Notes under the pieces: model-generated | The model's database searches: none | What the model saw: the letters and a program-made list of their open reading frames with translations, nothing else | What the model was told of the DNA's origin: nothing | In this document: positions 27,475 through 35,939 of the stretch, piece after piece | Numbering within the stretch: position 1 is the stretch's first letter | How the letters are laid out: each line of letters begins with the position of its first letter | Translations under genes and position numbers: made by a program | NCBI GenBank assembly: GCA_963721725.1 | Contig: CAVRLX010000003.1 | Location: 124,001 to 188,000 of the forward strand | DNA length: 64,000 nucleotides | From: RI-153 sp963721725 | GTDB lineage: Bacteria; Chloroflexota; Anaerolineae; Caldilineales; Caldilineaceae | Direction: 5' to 3'

Positions 27475-28707
27475 TTATAGCTCGCCGATGAGCAGCGCCG
27501 ACACAAGATCACCCGCGGCCAAGCGCCCCTCACGTTCGGGAAGTTCGAGCAGGGCGTTGGCGGTGCGCATACTGAGCAGGCGACTGCTGGCTTGGCTGCC
27601 TGTGCTGGTGGCGATGAAGCTGTGTGTGCTTTCGTCCCAATGCAGCGTGGCCCGGTGATACTCGGCCCGCTGCGAATCCAGCGGCAACGGCTGGGCCAGG
27701 CGGGCTTGCACCCGGCGCAGGCGCGGATCAGGCCAACCGGCCAGACGGCGCAAAGCGGGCACGCCAAAAAGATAGAAAGTGACCAGACTGCTGACCGGGT
27801 TGCCGGGCAGGCCAAAGACCAGCTTGCGTTTGCCGTCCACGTCCACCGTGGCAAAGGTGACCGGTTTGCCCGGCTTCATGCGCACACGACCAAAATGCAC
27901 AGTCCCGGCGTGTTCAAGCAAGGGCTTAATCAGATCGAGATCGCCCATGCTCACCCCGCCAGAGGTAAGAAGCACATCAGCCTCCTGAAGTCCGCGCTGC
28001 ACGTGGCGCTCCAACTCGCCCTGGCTGTCGCCGCCGATGCCCAGATCGACAGCCTCGCCGCCATTGGCCGCAATCGCCGCCAGCAACATGGCGCGGTTGC
28101 TGTCGCGGATCTGCCCTGGGCCGGGCGTCTGATCAGGATCGACCAACTCATCGCCGGTGGAAAGTACCGCCACCCGCGGCTTGGGATAGACCGGCACGCG
28201 TGTAATACCCACAGTTGCCAGCAGCCCGATCTCCGACGCCCCCAGGCGGTCGCCCGCCGTCAAAACAGTCTGCCCCGCCGAAACATCACTGCCCACCGGA
28301 CGCACGTCATCGCCAACGCGTGCGCCTTTTTGGATCTGCACATAGCCAGCGCCGTCGCTGCGGGTCTCCTCCACCATGACCACAGCATCGGCCCCGGCGG
28401 GCATGGGCGCGCCGGTGGTGATATAGGCCACGCTGCCCGGCTCGACGCCAAAGTCGGCCACGCGCCCGGCGGTAACCTCGCCAATCACAGGATAGCGGCC
28501 TGGGCCATCGGCGGCCACCACGGCGTAGCCATCCTTCACCGAGGCGGCGAAAGGCGGCAGCGGCTCGCCGGCGTGGACATCTTCGGCCAAAATACGGCCC
28601 AGCGCGCCGCCCAGATCCGTATATAGAACGGGCAGTGGCTCGGCCTGGGCCAACACAGCAGCCAGCGCATCGTCAACAGAAAGCATGGGATAGGATGATT
28701 CGGGCAT
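27475..28707 (-). CDS. moeA: Molybdopterin molybdenumtransferase
   Basis: About 410 residues. Domain order is the MoeA N-terminal region (MLSVDDALAAVLAQAEPL), linker domain II, the MogA-like domain (VAVLSTGDELVDPDQ, LTSGGVSMGDLDLIKPLL, FGLPGNPVSSLVTFYLF) and the C-terminal beta domain. It inserts molybdate into adenylated molybdopterin. The start is set at ATG 28707 (MPESSYPM) with a GGAG stretch about 13 bases upstream; ATG 28686 is an alternative. With moaC, moaD and moaE downstream it forms a partial cofactor operon; moaA, moaB/mog and the sulphur-activating gene are elsewhere. Confidence 0.95.
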   Translation of the reverse strand: MPESSYPMLSVDDALAAVLAQAEPLPVLYTDLGGALGRILAEDVHAGEPLPPFAASVKDGYAVVAADGPGRYPVIGEVTAGRVADFGVEPGSVAYITTGAPMPAGADAVVMVEETRSDGAGYVQIQKGARVGDDVRPVGSDVSAGQTVLTAGDRLGASEIGLLATVGITRVPVYPKPRVAVLSTGDELVDPDQTPGPGQIRDSNRAMLLAAIAANGGEAVDLGIGGDSQGELERHVQRGLQEADVLLTSGGVSMGDLDLIKPLLEHAGTVHFGRVRMKPGKPVTFATVDVDGKRKLVFGLPGNPVSSLVTFYLFGVPALRRLAGWPDPRLRRVQARLAQPLPLDSQRAEYHRATLHWDESTHSFIATSTGSQASSRLLSMRTANALLELPEREGRLAAGDLVSALLIGEL

Positions 28708-28831
28708 GGGACGAAGATCTCCATAAGAGAAATGGAACACGGATTAAACAGATTCGGGGAGACGGAGATTTTCACAGATCTGCTCAGTCCTTATCTGCTT
28801 ACTCTGCGTCATCTGCGTTCTATTCTGTGGC

Positions 28832-29221
28832 TCAGGCTCGGCAGATGAACTCTACTTCGTTGCCGTCGGGATCGTCAACATACATGGTGCGGCTGGCAAG
28901 GACGGGATGCTGACCGCCACGCGGAGAATATCCCGCCGCCGCCAATGCCTCATGTTGGGCGTCGAAACCCTCTGGCGGCAGTTGAAAAGCCAGATGATGG
29001 AGTTGACCACTGCGCGGCTGTTGGGCGATCTCTGGCGGCATGGGGACCAAGACGATCATCTGCGGCACACCAGCGCTGCCATCCCCGGCGCTGAGAAAAG
29101 CGTTACGCAGCGTGGGTGGTGAGATTAATTGGAGGCCGAGCAAATCCCGGTAAAAGGCCAATGCTTTCTCTTTGTCGGCTGTCCATAAAACGATTTCGGC
29201 CAGACCAGTAATGTGGCTCAT
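28832..29221 (-). CDS. Glyoxalase/VOC-fold protein
   Basis: 129 residues from ATG 29221, with AGGAGG nine bases upstream. Two babab modules of the vicinal-oxygen-chelate fold are visible: GLAEIVLWTADKEKALAFY and LHHLAFQLPPEGFDAQHEAL, with possible metal ligands in the LHHLAF and GNEVEFI segments. Members include glyoxalases, dioxygenases and antibiotic-binding proteins; the substrate is unknown. The end of the gene abuts an intergenic repeat of the AACACGGATT type (about 28735-28830). Confidence 0.85.
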   Translation of the reverse strand: MSHITGLAEIVLWTADKEKALAFYRDLLGLQLISPPTLRNAFLSAGDGSAGVPQMIVLVPMPPEIAQQPRSGQLHHLAFQLPPEGFDAQHEALAAAGYSPRGGQHPVLASRTMYVDDPDGNEVEFICRA

Positions 29222-29426
29222 GGGGTTCTTCCTCCTTTGTGCAGATGGTACTGCTCTTGATGATGCAGCCCTCCAATTTTGCCACAGTCGGCGGCGTCGT
29301 TCAAATGTTCCCTCGGCTGTACCCAATGACTATATCCTTGTCTATGGCGCTGGGCTGCGCTGTGGGGTTATATAATAGGAGTGGGTAAATAATAGCCCCG
29401 TTCTATTCACAATAAGGAGAAAACTT

Positions 29427-29921
29427 ATGAAACTCAAAAATTTAGACGCCCTTTACATTGAACAGCTAAAAGATCTCTATAGTGTGGAAACACAGCTGAT
29501 CAGCGCCCTGCCCAAGATGGTGAAAGCAGCTAGTTCGCCTGATCTCCAGAAGGCATTTGAGGCCCATTTGGAGCAGACCAAAGAGCACAAGCAGCGCTTG
29601 GAACAGATCTTCCAGGGGCTGGATTACAAACCCACGGGCAAGAAATGCAAGGGCATTGAAGGCATTATTGAAGAGGCCGAAGAGTTGCTGAAACAAGATG
29701 TTGATGCCGACACACTGGATGCTGGCCTGATCGGGGCGGCGCAACATGCCGAACATTACGAGATGGCCGGCTATGGCACGGTACGCACTTGGGCACGCGC
29801 CTTGGGCTACAACGACGCCGCCGATCTGCTGCAACGAACGTTGGACGAAGAGGGCGATGCCGACAAGAAATTGACCAAACTTGCCGAAAGCCACATCAAC
29901 GCCGAGGCCATGCAGGCTTAA
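29427..29921 (+). CDS. DUF892/YciE-type ferritin-like protein
   Basis: 164 residues after AAGGAGAAAACTT. The family is clear from LDALYIEQLKDLYSVETQL at the N-terminus, AFEAHLEQTKEHKQRLEQIF and AAQHAEHYEMAGYGTVRTWA. The four-helix bundle resembles ferritin and rubrerythrin, with conserved E and H residues that may bind iron. Members are often induced in stress or stationary phase, but their exact activity is not settled. Confidence 0.93.
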   Translation: MKLKNLDALYIEQLKDLYSVETQLISALPKMVKAASSPDLQKAFEAHLEQTKEHKQRLEQIFQGLDYKPTGKKCKGIEGIIEEAEELLKQDVDADTLDAGLIGAAQHAEHYEMAGYGTVRTWARALGYNDAADLLQRTLDEEGDADKKLTKLAESHINAEAMQA

Positions 29922-30067
29922 TTAAAGAGTGACTCTCCTGTAAAAAGGCAGAATTCACCGCAAAGTCGTAACTATCGCGAGGAATGCAGGAGAGAAAAAT
30001 CTGCAAACTCTGCGGCGCAAAAACTTTTTGCAGTGGAGTCAAGAGTTACTGGTTTACACAAAGTTGA

Positions 30068-30103
30068 GAAGAGCGCCACGGGATAAATCCCGTGGCGCTC
30101 TTC
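30068..30103. terminator. Perfect hairpin, 17-bp arms
   Basis: GAAGAGCGCCACGGGAT (30068-30084) is the exact complement of 30087-30103 around two A. Probable terminator or palindromic repeat downstream of the DUF892 gene; no T-run. Confidence 0.65.
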
Positions 30104-30165
30104 GCGTATGACACGCTTTTCCCTCGCGCATCTCTGCCCCGTATGCGTTCGCTTTGCCACCCAGA

Positions 30166-30195
30166 TAGACAGCGCCAGAAAGCATGTGCTATAGT
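30166..30195 (+). promoter_or_regulatory. Candidate sigma-70 promoter
   Basis: TAGACA (30166-30171) and TATAGT (30190-30195) are spaced by 18 bases. They would start transcription about 42 bases before ATG 30244 of the unknown gene. Confidence 0.4.
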
Positions 30196-30243
30196 TTGCC
30201 TCTGTTCAAAGTGTCCAATGGCAGAGAGAGACGGCAAGGCGTC

Positions 30244-31432
30244 ATGCAACGCTGGCAAGAGCACCCCAATCAGTTGATCCGTCTTGACGGCAGCCACGCA
30301 CCCGCGGCGGTGGTGATGATGCACGCGCTGGCGGCGCAAGCATGGCCGGTGCAGCCCTTGCCAGGCCAATACCCGGGCCACGCCGACGATGTCCACATTG
30401 ATCCAACCTTGCCGCTGGCCGAAGCAGATCAAAGCACGCCCCCCGTGGGCATGGGCTATGCCGGGCTGACGGCGGCGCAACGCGGCGCGCTGTATGACTG
30501 GCTCTTCGATCCCACGCAGCCGGGATCGTTGGCCTTTCAGCGCATTTACCTCTGTTATCTGGAAGTGGCGCTTTGGGAAAGCGAACGTGCCGCCGACGCC
30601 CGCGCCGAAATTAGCCGCTTGCTTGCCGCGCCCGCCTGGGCCAGGAGTGATCTGATCGGCGCAGGTGGCTGGATTGGCGGGCTGGCTACATCGTGATTGT
30701 GCGCTGCTGGCAAAGTTGGTTGAGCATTCGGCGCTGTCACCGGCTCTGTTGGAGAGTCTATTGGGCTGGCGAGGATGGCTGGGCGATGGCCTGACCGTTG
30801 CCGATCTGAAGGCGATTGGGCGGCTGTGGCTGGGCGAGGTGGGCATTACCACGGCGCTGGATGCGAGTGTGCTACAGCTTAACGTGAATTCACTGGCAGC
30901 CACTTTGGGCGAAGATCCCTTGCGCCATGCCCTGGCTTTGCCCACCGAGGAATCGCCCGCCGTGGACCCGCCCGCAGCGTGGTGGCAACCGTGGCGCACG
31001 GTCCACCGTGATCTGCGCGTGGCGCTGCCGCAGCCAAAAGTACGATCCCGGTTGGAGCCACTGGCCGCCGATCTGCTGCGCGATGTACGCCATCAGCCGC
31101 CTGCGCCAGTATATACCCCGACTGCGGCAGATCCTGGGCCTGCACCCGAAACGCCGACGAAGTCTGAATGGCAGTTGGTGTTGGAATTTAGCGAAAGCCG
31201 CTCCACTTTTTACGACTATGTGATCTTTCAGGCCCAGAAGCAGCCGGGCTATCGCATGATCATGGACGAGAGCCGCCAGCTTGTACACCAGATTTTCTAT
31301 CCCAAGCGCAACCTGCGCCAGTTTTGGCGGCTGTGGGAGTATGTGCAAAATTGGTCCACCACCAAAGTCTATGTCAACGGCCAGGAGTTGGAAAAGTGGA
31401 AGATCTGGCCCTATTCGCAGTATTTGAGATGA
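30244..31432 (+). CDS. Unknown protein, one frameshift near 30690, next to a Ycf46-like ATPase
   Basis: About 395 residues if the halves are joined: the first frame reads MQRWQEHPNQLIRLDGSH to GAGGWIGGLATS, the second, after a one-base gain, from about 30690 to 31432. The middle has YAGLTAAQRGALYDWLFDP, loosely like TerB N-terminal domains, but I do not assign it. A Pro-rich linker (about 31095-31160) precedes a compact C-terminal domain with FSESRSTFYDYVIFQAQKQ and many W, Y and R. No signal or membrane segment. The AAA gene follows on the same strand after 230 bases of repeats. Confidence 0.6.
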
Positions 31433-31524
31433 CGCTTTTGCCGGAATTTACCGCAAAGAACGCAGAGAACGCAAAGAGCAGAATAGAACACAGATGGAGC
31501 GGATTTACCCGGATCTTGGTTTTA

Positions 31525-31594
31525 TAGGGTGCGACGCACTCGCCACATAGTGTTTTTATAGACCCTCTACGCCTGGCGAGTGCGTCGCACCCTA
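31525..31594. repeat. Inverted-repeat element, 21-bp perfect arms (copy 1)
   Basis: TAGGGTGCGACGCACTCGCCA (one base over a 20-mer core GGTGCGACGCACTCGCCA) at 31525-31545 is perfectly complementary to 31574-31594, with a 28-base AT-rich spacer. The same core arms recur at 52775-52837. No transposase gene; it may be a MITE-like or REP-like element. Confidence 0.85.
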
Positions 31595-31662
31595 GACCGA
31601 ATAGATACTGTTTTTTTGCCTTTGCCTTTTTGCGGTGAAACTTTTTAGAGTGAAAAGTCCCT

Positions 31663-33146
31663 ATGCAACATGAACTTGAAACTTACATCCGTGCCCGTTA
31701 CCCTCTGCTCTGGATTGTGACGCCAGAGGAGGAGCGCGCGACAAGCCGTCATTGAAAAGGTGGCGGTGGGCTTGCGTCGGCGGCTGCTCCATTGGAGCAT
31801 CACCGACGGCGAGACCAACCCGGCCCTGCCCGACCGTGTGGACCGGGCACGCCGGGATCCGTTGACGATGCTCAACGCCATTCTTGAGGAGAGCGATCCG
31901 GCAATCTGGGTGTTGAGGGATTTTCACCCCATGTTGAAAGATGTCAACGTGGTGCGGCGGCTGCGCGAGGTGGCTTTTGCCCTGCAAAAGAGCAAAAAGA
32001 CGGTGATCCTATTGGGGCCGGTGCTCAAGATTCCGCCGGAATTAGAAAAAGATATTACAGTGGTGGACTTCAGCCTGCCCTCGGCGGCGGATCTGGAGCG
32101 GCTGTTGGGCGAGATCGAAAGTTCGGCGCGCCAAGCCGACAATATCGAAGTAGAGCTAAACCGGCGCGGGCGCGATCTGCTGATCCGGGCCTGCCAGGGG
32201 TTGACCATGAGCGAAGCGGCCAACGCTATTGCCAAGTCGATTATTGAGGCCGGTGGACGGCTCAACGAAGAGGCCGTGGCCGCGGTCACCGCCGAGAAGC
32301 AGCAGATTATCCGCAAGAGCGGGCTGTTGGAATTTTACGCCAGCCAGGATCGACTGGATGACGTGGGCGGTCTGGCAACGCTGAAGGAGTGGCTACGCAA
32401 GCGCGTGCGCTTTTAGCGAGTCGGCACGGGCCTTTGGCCTGCCCGAACCCAAGGGAATTTTATTGGTGGGTGTACAGGGCTGTGGCAAGTCGCTGGTGGC
32501 AAAATCGGTGGCGAACGTGTGGCGGCTGCCCTTGTTGCGGTTGGATGTGGGGCGGCTTTTTGCCTCGCTGGTTGGCTCCAGCGAAGAAAATCTGCGCAAC
32601 GCCATTAAAATTGCCGAATCCATCGCGCCGGTGGTGCTCTGGGTGGATGAGATCGAAAAGGGCTTTAGCGGCGTGGGCAGCAGCAATGTTAGCGACGCCG
32701 GCACGTCTGCGCGTGTTTTTGGCTCGTTTATCACTTGGCTACAAGAAAAGCAGGTTCCCGTCTTTGTGATTGCTACTGCCAACCGCGTGGATCAACTGCC
32801 GGCGGAATTAGTGCGCAAGGGGCGCTTTGACGAGATCTTTTTTGTGGATCTGCCCGACGTCACCGAGCGCACCGACATCTGGCGCATTCACCTGATTAAG
32901 CGCAACCGCAACCCCGCCGATTTCGATCTGCACACGCTGGCGATGGCGTCGGATGGTCTCTCTGGCGCGGAGATCGAACAGGCGCTGATCGACGGTCTCT
33001 ACGACGCCTTCGACCAGAACCGCCCGCTGAAAATGGACGATCTGCTGGCCGTGCTACAACAGGCTATTCCCCTTAGCACCATGATGGAAGAAGAGATCGC
33101 CCGCCTGCGCGCTTGGGCCAGCCAGCGCGCACGGCAGGCAAGGTGA
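31663..33146 (+). CDS. AAA+ ATPase, Ycf46-like, two frameshifts (near 31740 and 32412)
   Basis: About 494 residues once joined. ATG 31663 opens MQHELETYIRARYPLLWIVT, typical of this family; a one-base gain near 31740 and another near 32412 split it. The N-terminal non-ATPase domain (about 1-230) is followed by the AAA core: GILLVGVQGCGKSLVAKSV (Walker A), VVLWVDEIEKGF (Walker B), FVIATANRVDQLP (sensor 1) and RKGRFDEIFFVDLP (arginine finger region). The same architecture occurs in cyanobacterial and plastid Ycf46, linked to CO2-related and membrane functions. The role here is unknown. Confidence 0.88.
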
Positions 33147-33200
33147 CAAGGTGAGCTTGTCCGTCTAATCGCTCAATCTTCTAATCGCTCAATCTCCTAA
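33147..33200. repeat. Short tandem repeat reaching into the SGNH gene 3' end
   Basis: TCTAATCGCTCAATCT occurs twice and then decays. On the minus strand the last codons and stop of the SGNH gene (VIRRLSD) are read from this array, so its C-terminus is repeat-derived. Confidence 0.65.
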
Positions 33201-35653
33201 TTACTCCCAACCACATTTCCCCAATCACATCATACCCCGCGCTATCGGGATGAGCGCCGTCATCGTCCAGGGTGGCGGGGTCGGTGAAGATCGTGGTATT
33301 GAAGAAATCCACCGTAGGCAAGCCTAACTCGGCCAACACAGCATTATAGCGCCCCACCTGCACCGACATGCGGTCGCGATCTGCGGCGGTGATGGCAGGA
33401 AAATAAGGTTCGGCGGGATCGGGCGGATCGGCTACCACAGGTCGCTTGGATAGATCATCCATCAACCCCACCAACACAATGGCCCCGGCTGCGCGCAGAT
33501 CCGTCACCGTTCGTACGACGTTGGCGCGATACGTCTCCAGATTCTCGCTTTCCGCTGCATCGGTCATAGGCTCAGGGCCGTATTCATACAAAAGCCAAAG
33601 ATCGTTGTTGCCGATCCAAAGTAGCGCCACTTTGGTGCCACTTGTAGTGTTGAAATGGGTCACTGCCCGCCCCAGTTGTCCCGGATCATTCTCAAACCCA
33701 TTGATCAGATCGGTGGAGGTCCACCCGGAGCGCCCCAGATTGAGCATGGTGGAGCCTGGCCGCTCGGATTGGAGCGCATTCAACACGCGCTGTGGATAGC
33801 CGCCCCCGTCGCCTTGATAATCACCCATGCCCTCGGTGAGGCTATCGCCCAAACTGACAAAGGTGATGGGACCAGGCGGCAGGGTGACGCTGCCCGTGGT
33901 TGGGGTTGCAGTCGGGGTCACTGTCGGGGTGGCGGTCGAGACACCGGTTCCCGTGGCGGTGGGCGTCGCCGTGGAAGTGGACGTGGATGTAACTAGAGCG
34001 GCGGGGTTGTTAACGAGCATGGGCAGATAGCTCTGGCTTGCTGCTGCCGTTGTGGCAGAGGGCGTTGGCGTGGCCGTTTGCAGGGGCGCATTGGCCGCGG
34101 CATACGCCCCGATCAGATCACCGCCCGCGTGGGCGTGCCCCTCTCGATCCAGCGGCACGGCGTTGCGCGCGCTCCCCGCCGGAACTGCCGGGGTGAACGT
34201 GGCCCAGGCCGGGAAATCAGAAATTGCCAGGGGCGCTGGCAGGGCGCTGGCGTTGCTCAGCCGATAGTTGCCGCCTGCGGCATCCACAAAGAGAGGTTGG
34301 ACGCTGTTGATGCTGTTCTGGGCCACAAGTTGGCTTTCGTTACAGGTGGGGTTGGCGGGCTGGCAGCCGCTATCATCACCCAAGCCCAGCGACCAATCGG
34401 TCGGGCCGTTCCAGATTACATTGCCACGGATCTGTAAATTGGTGTCGGTATGCGCTGGGTTGGGAATATTGGAGCCGCTGGCCGGCGTGCGCGGGCCATA
34501 GATGGCGAAGTGTTGCCAACCGCTGCGCGTGTCGCCAGGGTTGACAATGAGATTGTTGACAATCAATACATCGCGGTTGGGGATGGGCAGCTCGCCTTCG
34601 CTGCCGATGGCACTGCCGCCCCAGCCTCCCTGACGAGACGCGCGCAGCGCAGGCCGCGGCGTCGCCGTCACAGGTGCGCCCGCCGAAAACGGCCTCGAAC
34701 ACATGACTACGCGCGCCCACACGATAGATCGTATTATAGGCCATAAGGATTTGATAGCCACCGTTGACGCCCAGCCCTGCGCCCTCGGTGTCGTGGATCA
34801 CGTTGTTGATCACACGGATGGCATAGGCTTCGTAGTGCAGCCAGGGCGACTCCATGTATTCAAAGCCTGTGCCCTGCCCGGCGGTGAATCCGCCTGTGCC
34901 GCAGTCGTAGATCTCGTTGCCTTCCACGGTGAGATAGGCCGAGCCGCCCTTGACATAGGCGCACCAATCGCCGCCATTGTGGATGCGATTCCCGCGCAGA
35001 TGGCCGTATTGGACGGCGACAAAATCCACAACGTTATCCTGGGCGCCGTGAATATCGCTGCCCTCAATATAGATGTGCTGCGACTGGTTGATCTTGACGG
35101 TCTCCCAGGCGGCGCGGCTGCCGCCGTCCATGTGTACATTGCGAATGAGCAGATAGGTGCAGCGCTCACAGTGGAAGACGTCGCCACTGTTTTGGATGGC
35201 AAGGTCGAGCAAATAAAAGTAGTCTACATTAAAGATGTTAAGCGAGACATTCAGCCGCGCCGCGCCAAGGCCATCGGCAGAGTTCAAGAGGATGGGGAAC
35301 TTTGCCGTGCCGTGGCGATCTTCCCAATAATGGGGGATGCTTTCAGACGGATAGTCGCCTGCCACCAATTGCACGCGATAGCCTGTGCCAGTGAGCGGCG
35401 CGCCGGCGGGGATGCGCTGCCACGCCGCGCTCGATGGTGCGCAGCGCCGCCCCGCGTGATAAACCATCGTTGTTGTCGTTGCCGTTAACCGGATCTACCC
35501 ACAGATCGGTCAGCACAGGAGCGCCGATCTCATACGCGCCGGGATGGTCGCCCCCAGCGCGGCGTCGGCTGTGGCCCGTGACCACTCCACACAGCCAATC
35601 ACGGCCAACGCCAATAGAACTACCAAACTGGTCAGCCAAATATGCTTTTTCAT
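33181..35653 (-). CDS. Secreted lipoprotein: right-handed beta-helix plus SGNH/GDSL hydrolase, three frameshifts
   Basis: About 824 residues when joined. ATG 35653 starts a lipoprotein signal, with lipobox LAVIGC, so the protein is tethered outside the membrane. Shifts lie near 35535, 35425 and 34660. The first half is a parallel beta-helix (LLDLAIQNSGDVFHCERC, IYIEGSDIHGAQDNVVDF, VEGNEIYDCGTGG), the fold of polysaccharide lyases and pectate-type enzymes. A Thr/Pro-rich linker (TSTSTATPTATGT) and YLPML motif follow. The C-terminal SGNH esterase has VSLGDSLTEGMGD (nucleophile Ser), LWIGNNDLW (Gly-Asn) and DDGAHPDSAGYD (Asp-x-x-His). Together it suggests an enzyme that deacetylates or cleaves a polysaccharide. 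A copy of the 68-bp element lies just upstream. Confidence 0.88.
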
Positions 35654-35684
35654 AGATTTCCTTTGGGAAAAGAGAGACACGTAA

Positions 35685-35752
35685 TAGACTCCGCAACAGT
35701 ACACAAGGATATTTTCAAAGAGCAGAAACTGTTCCTTTGTGGCGCTGCTTAG
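35685..35752 (-). repeat. 68-bp upstream element, copy 3
   Basis: The reverse complement begins CTAAGCAGCGCCACAAAGGA and ends TGTTGCGGAGTCTA, near-identical to 19600-19667. It ends 32 bases before ATG 35653 of the SGNH lipoprotein gene. The remainder of 35753-35939 holds an AATGGAGCGGATT-type intergenic-repeat remnant. Confidence 0.78.
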
Positions 35753-35939
35753 GACAGAACACGAATGGAGCGGATTTTATGTGCTTGAATTCGCTTTGTG
35801 TTCTATTTTCTGCCCACTACTTTGGCACACTTGTTGGGCGCAGCGCATCGGCAGTGTGATCGAGTTCACAAGGCGACAAAGGTACGGGGGGAAAAAGTGT
35901 TGCGTGCTCCGTGTTAATAACGGAGCACGCAACACGAGT

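Larger units (their letters stand above)
29922..30243. other. Gene-free stretch with repeat remnants, hairpin and promoter
   Basis: 322 bases. It begins with an intergenic-repeat remnant (GCAGAATTCACCGCAAAG, CTGCAAACTCTGCGG), then a perfect hairpin (30068-30103) and a promoter-like pair (30166-30195). No gene is supported. Confidence 0.6.
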
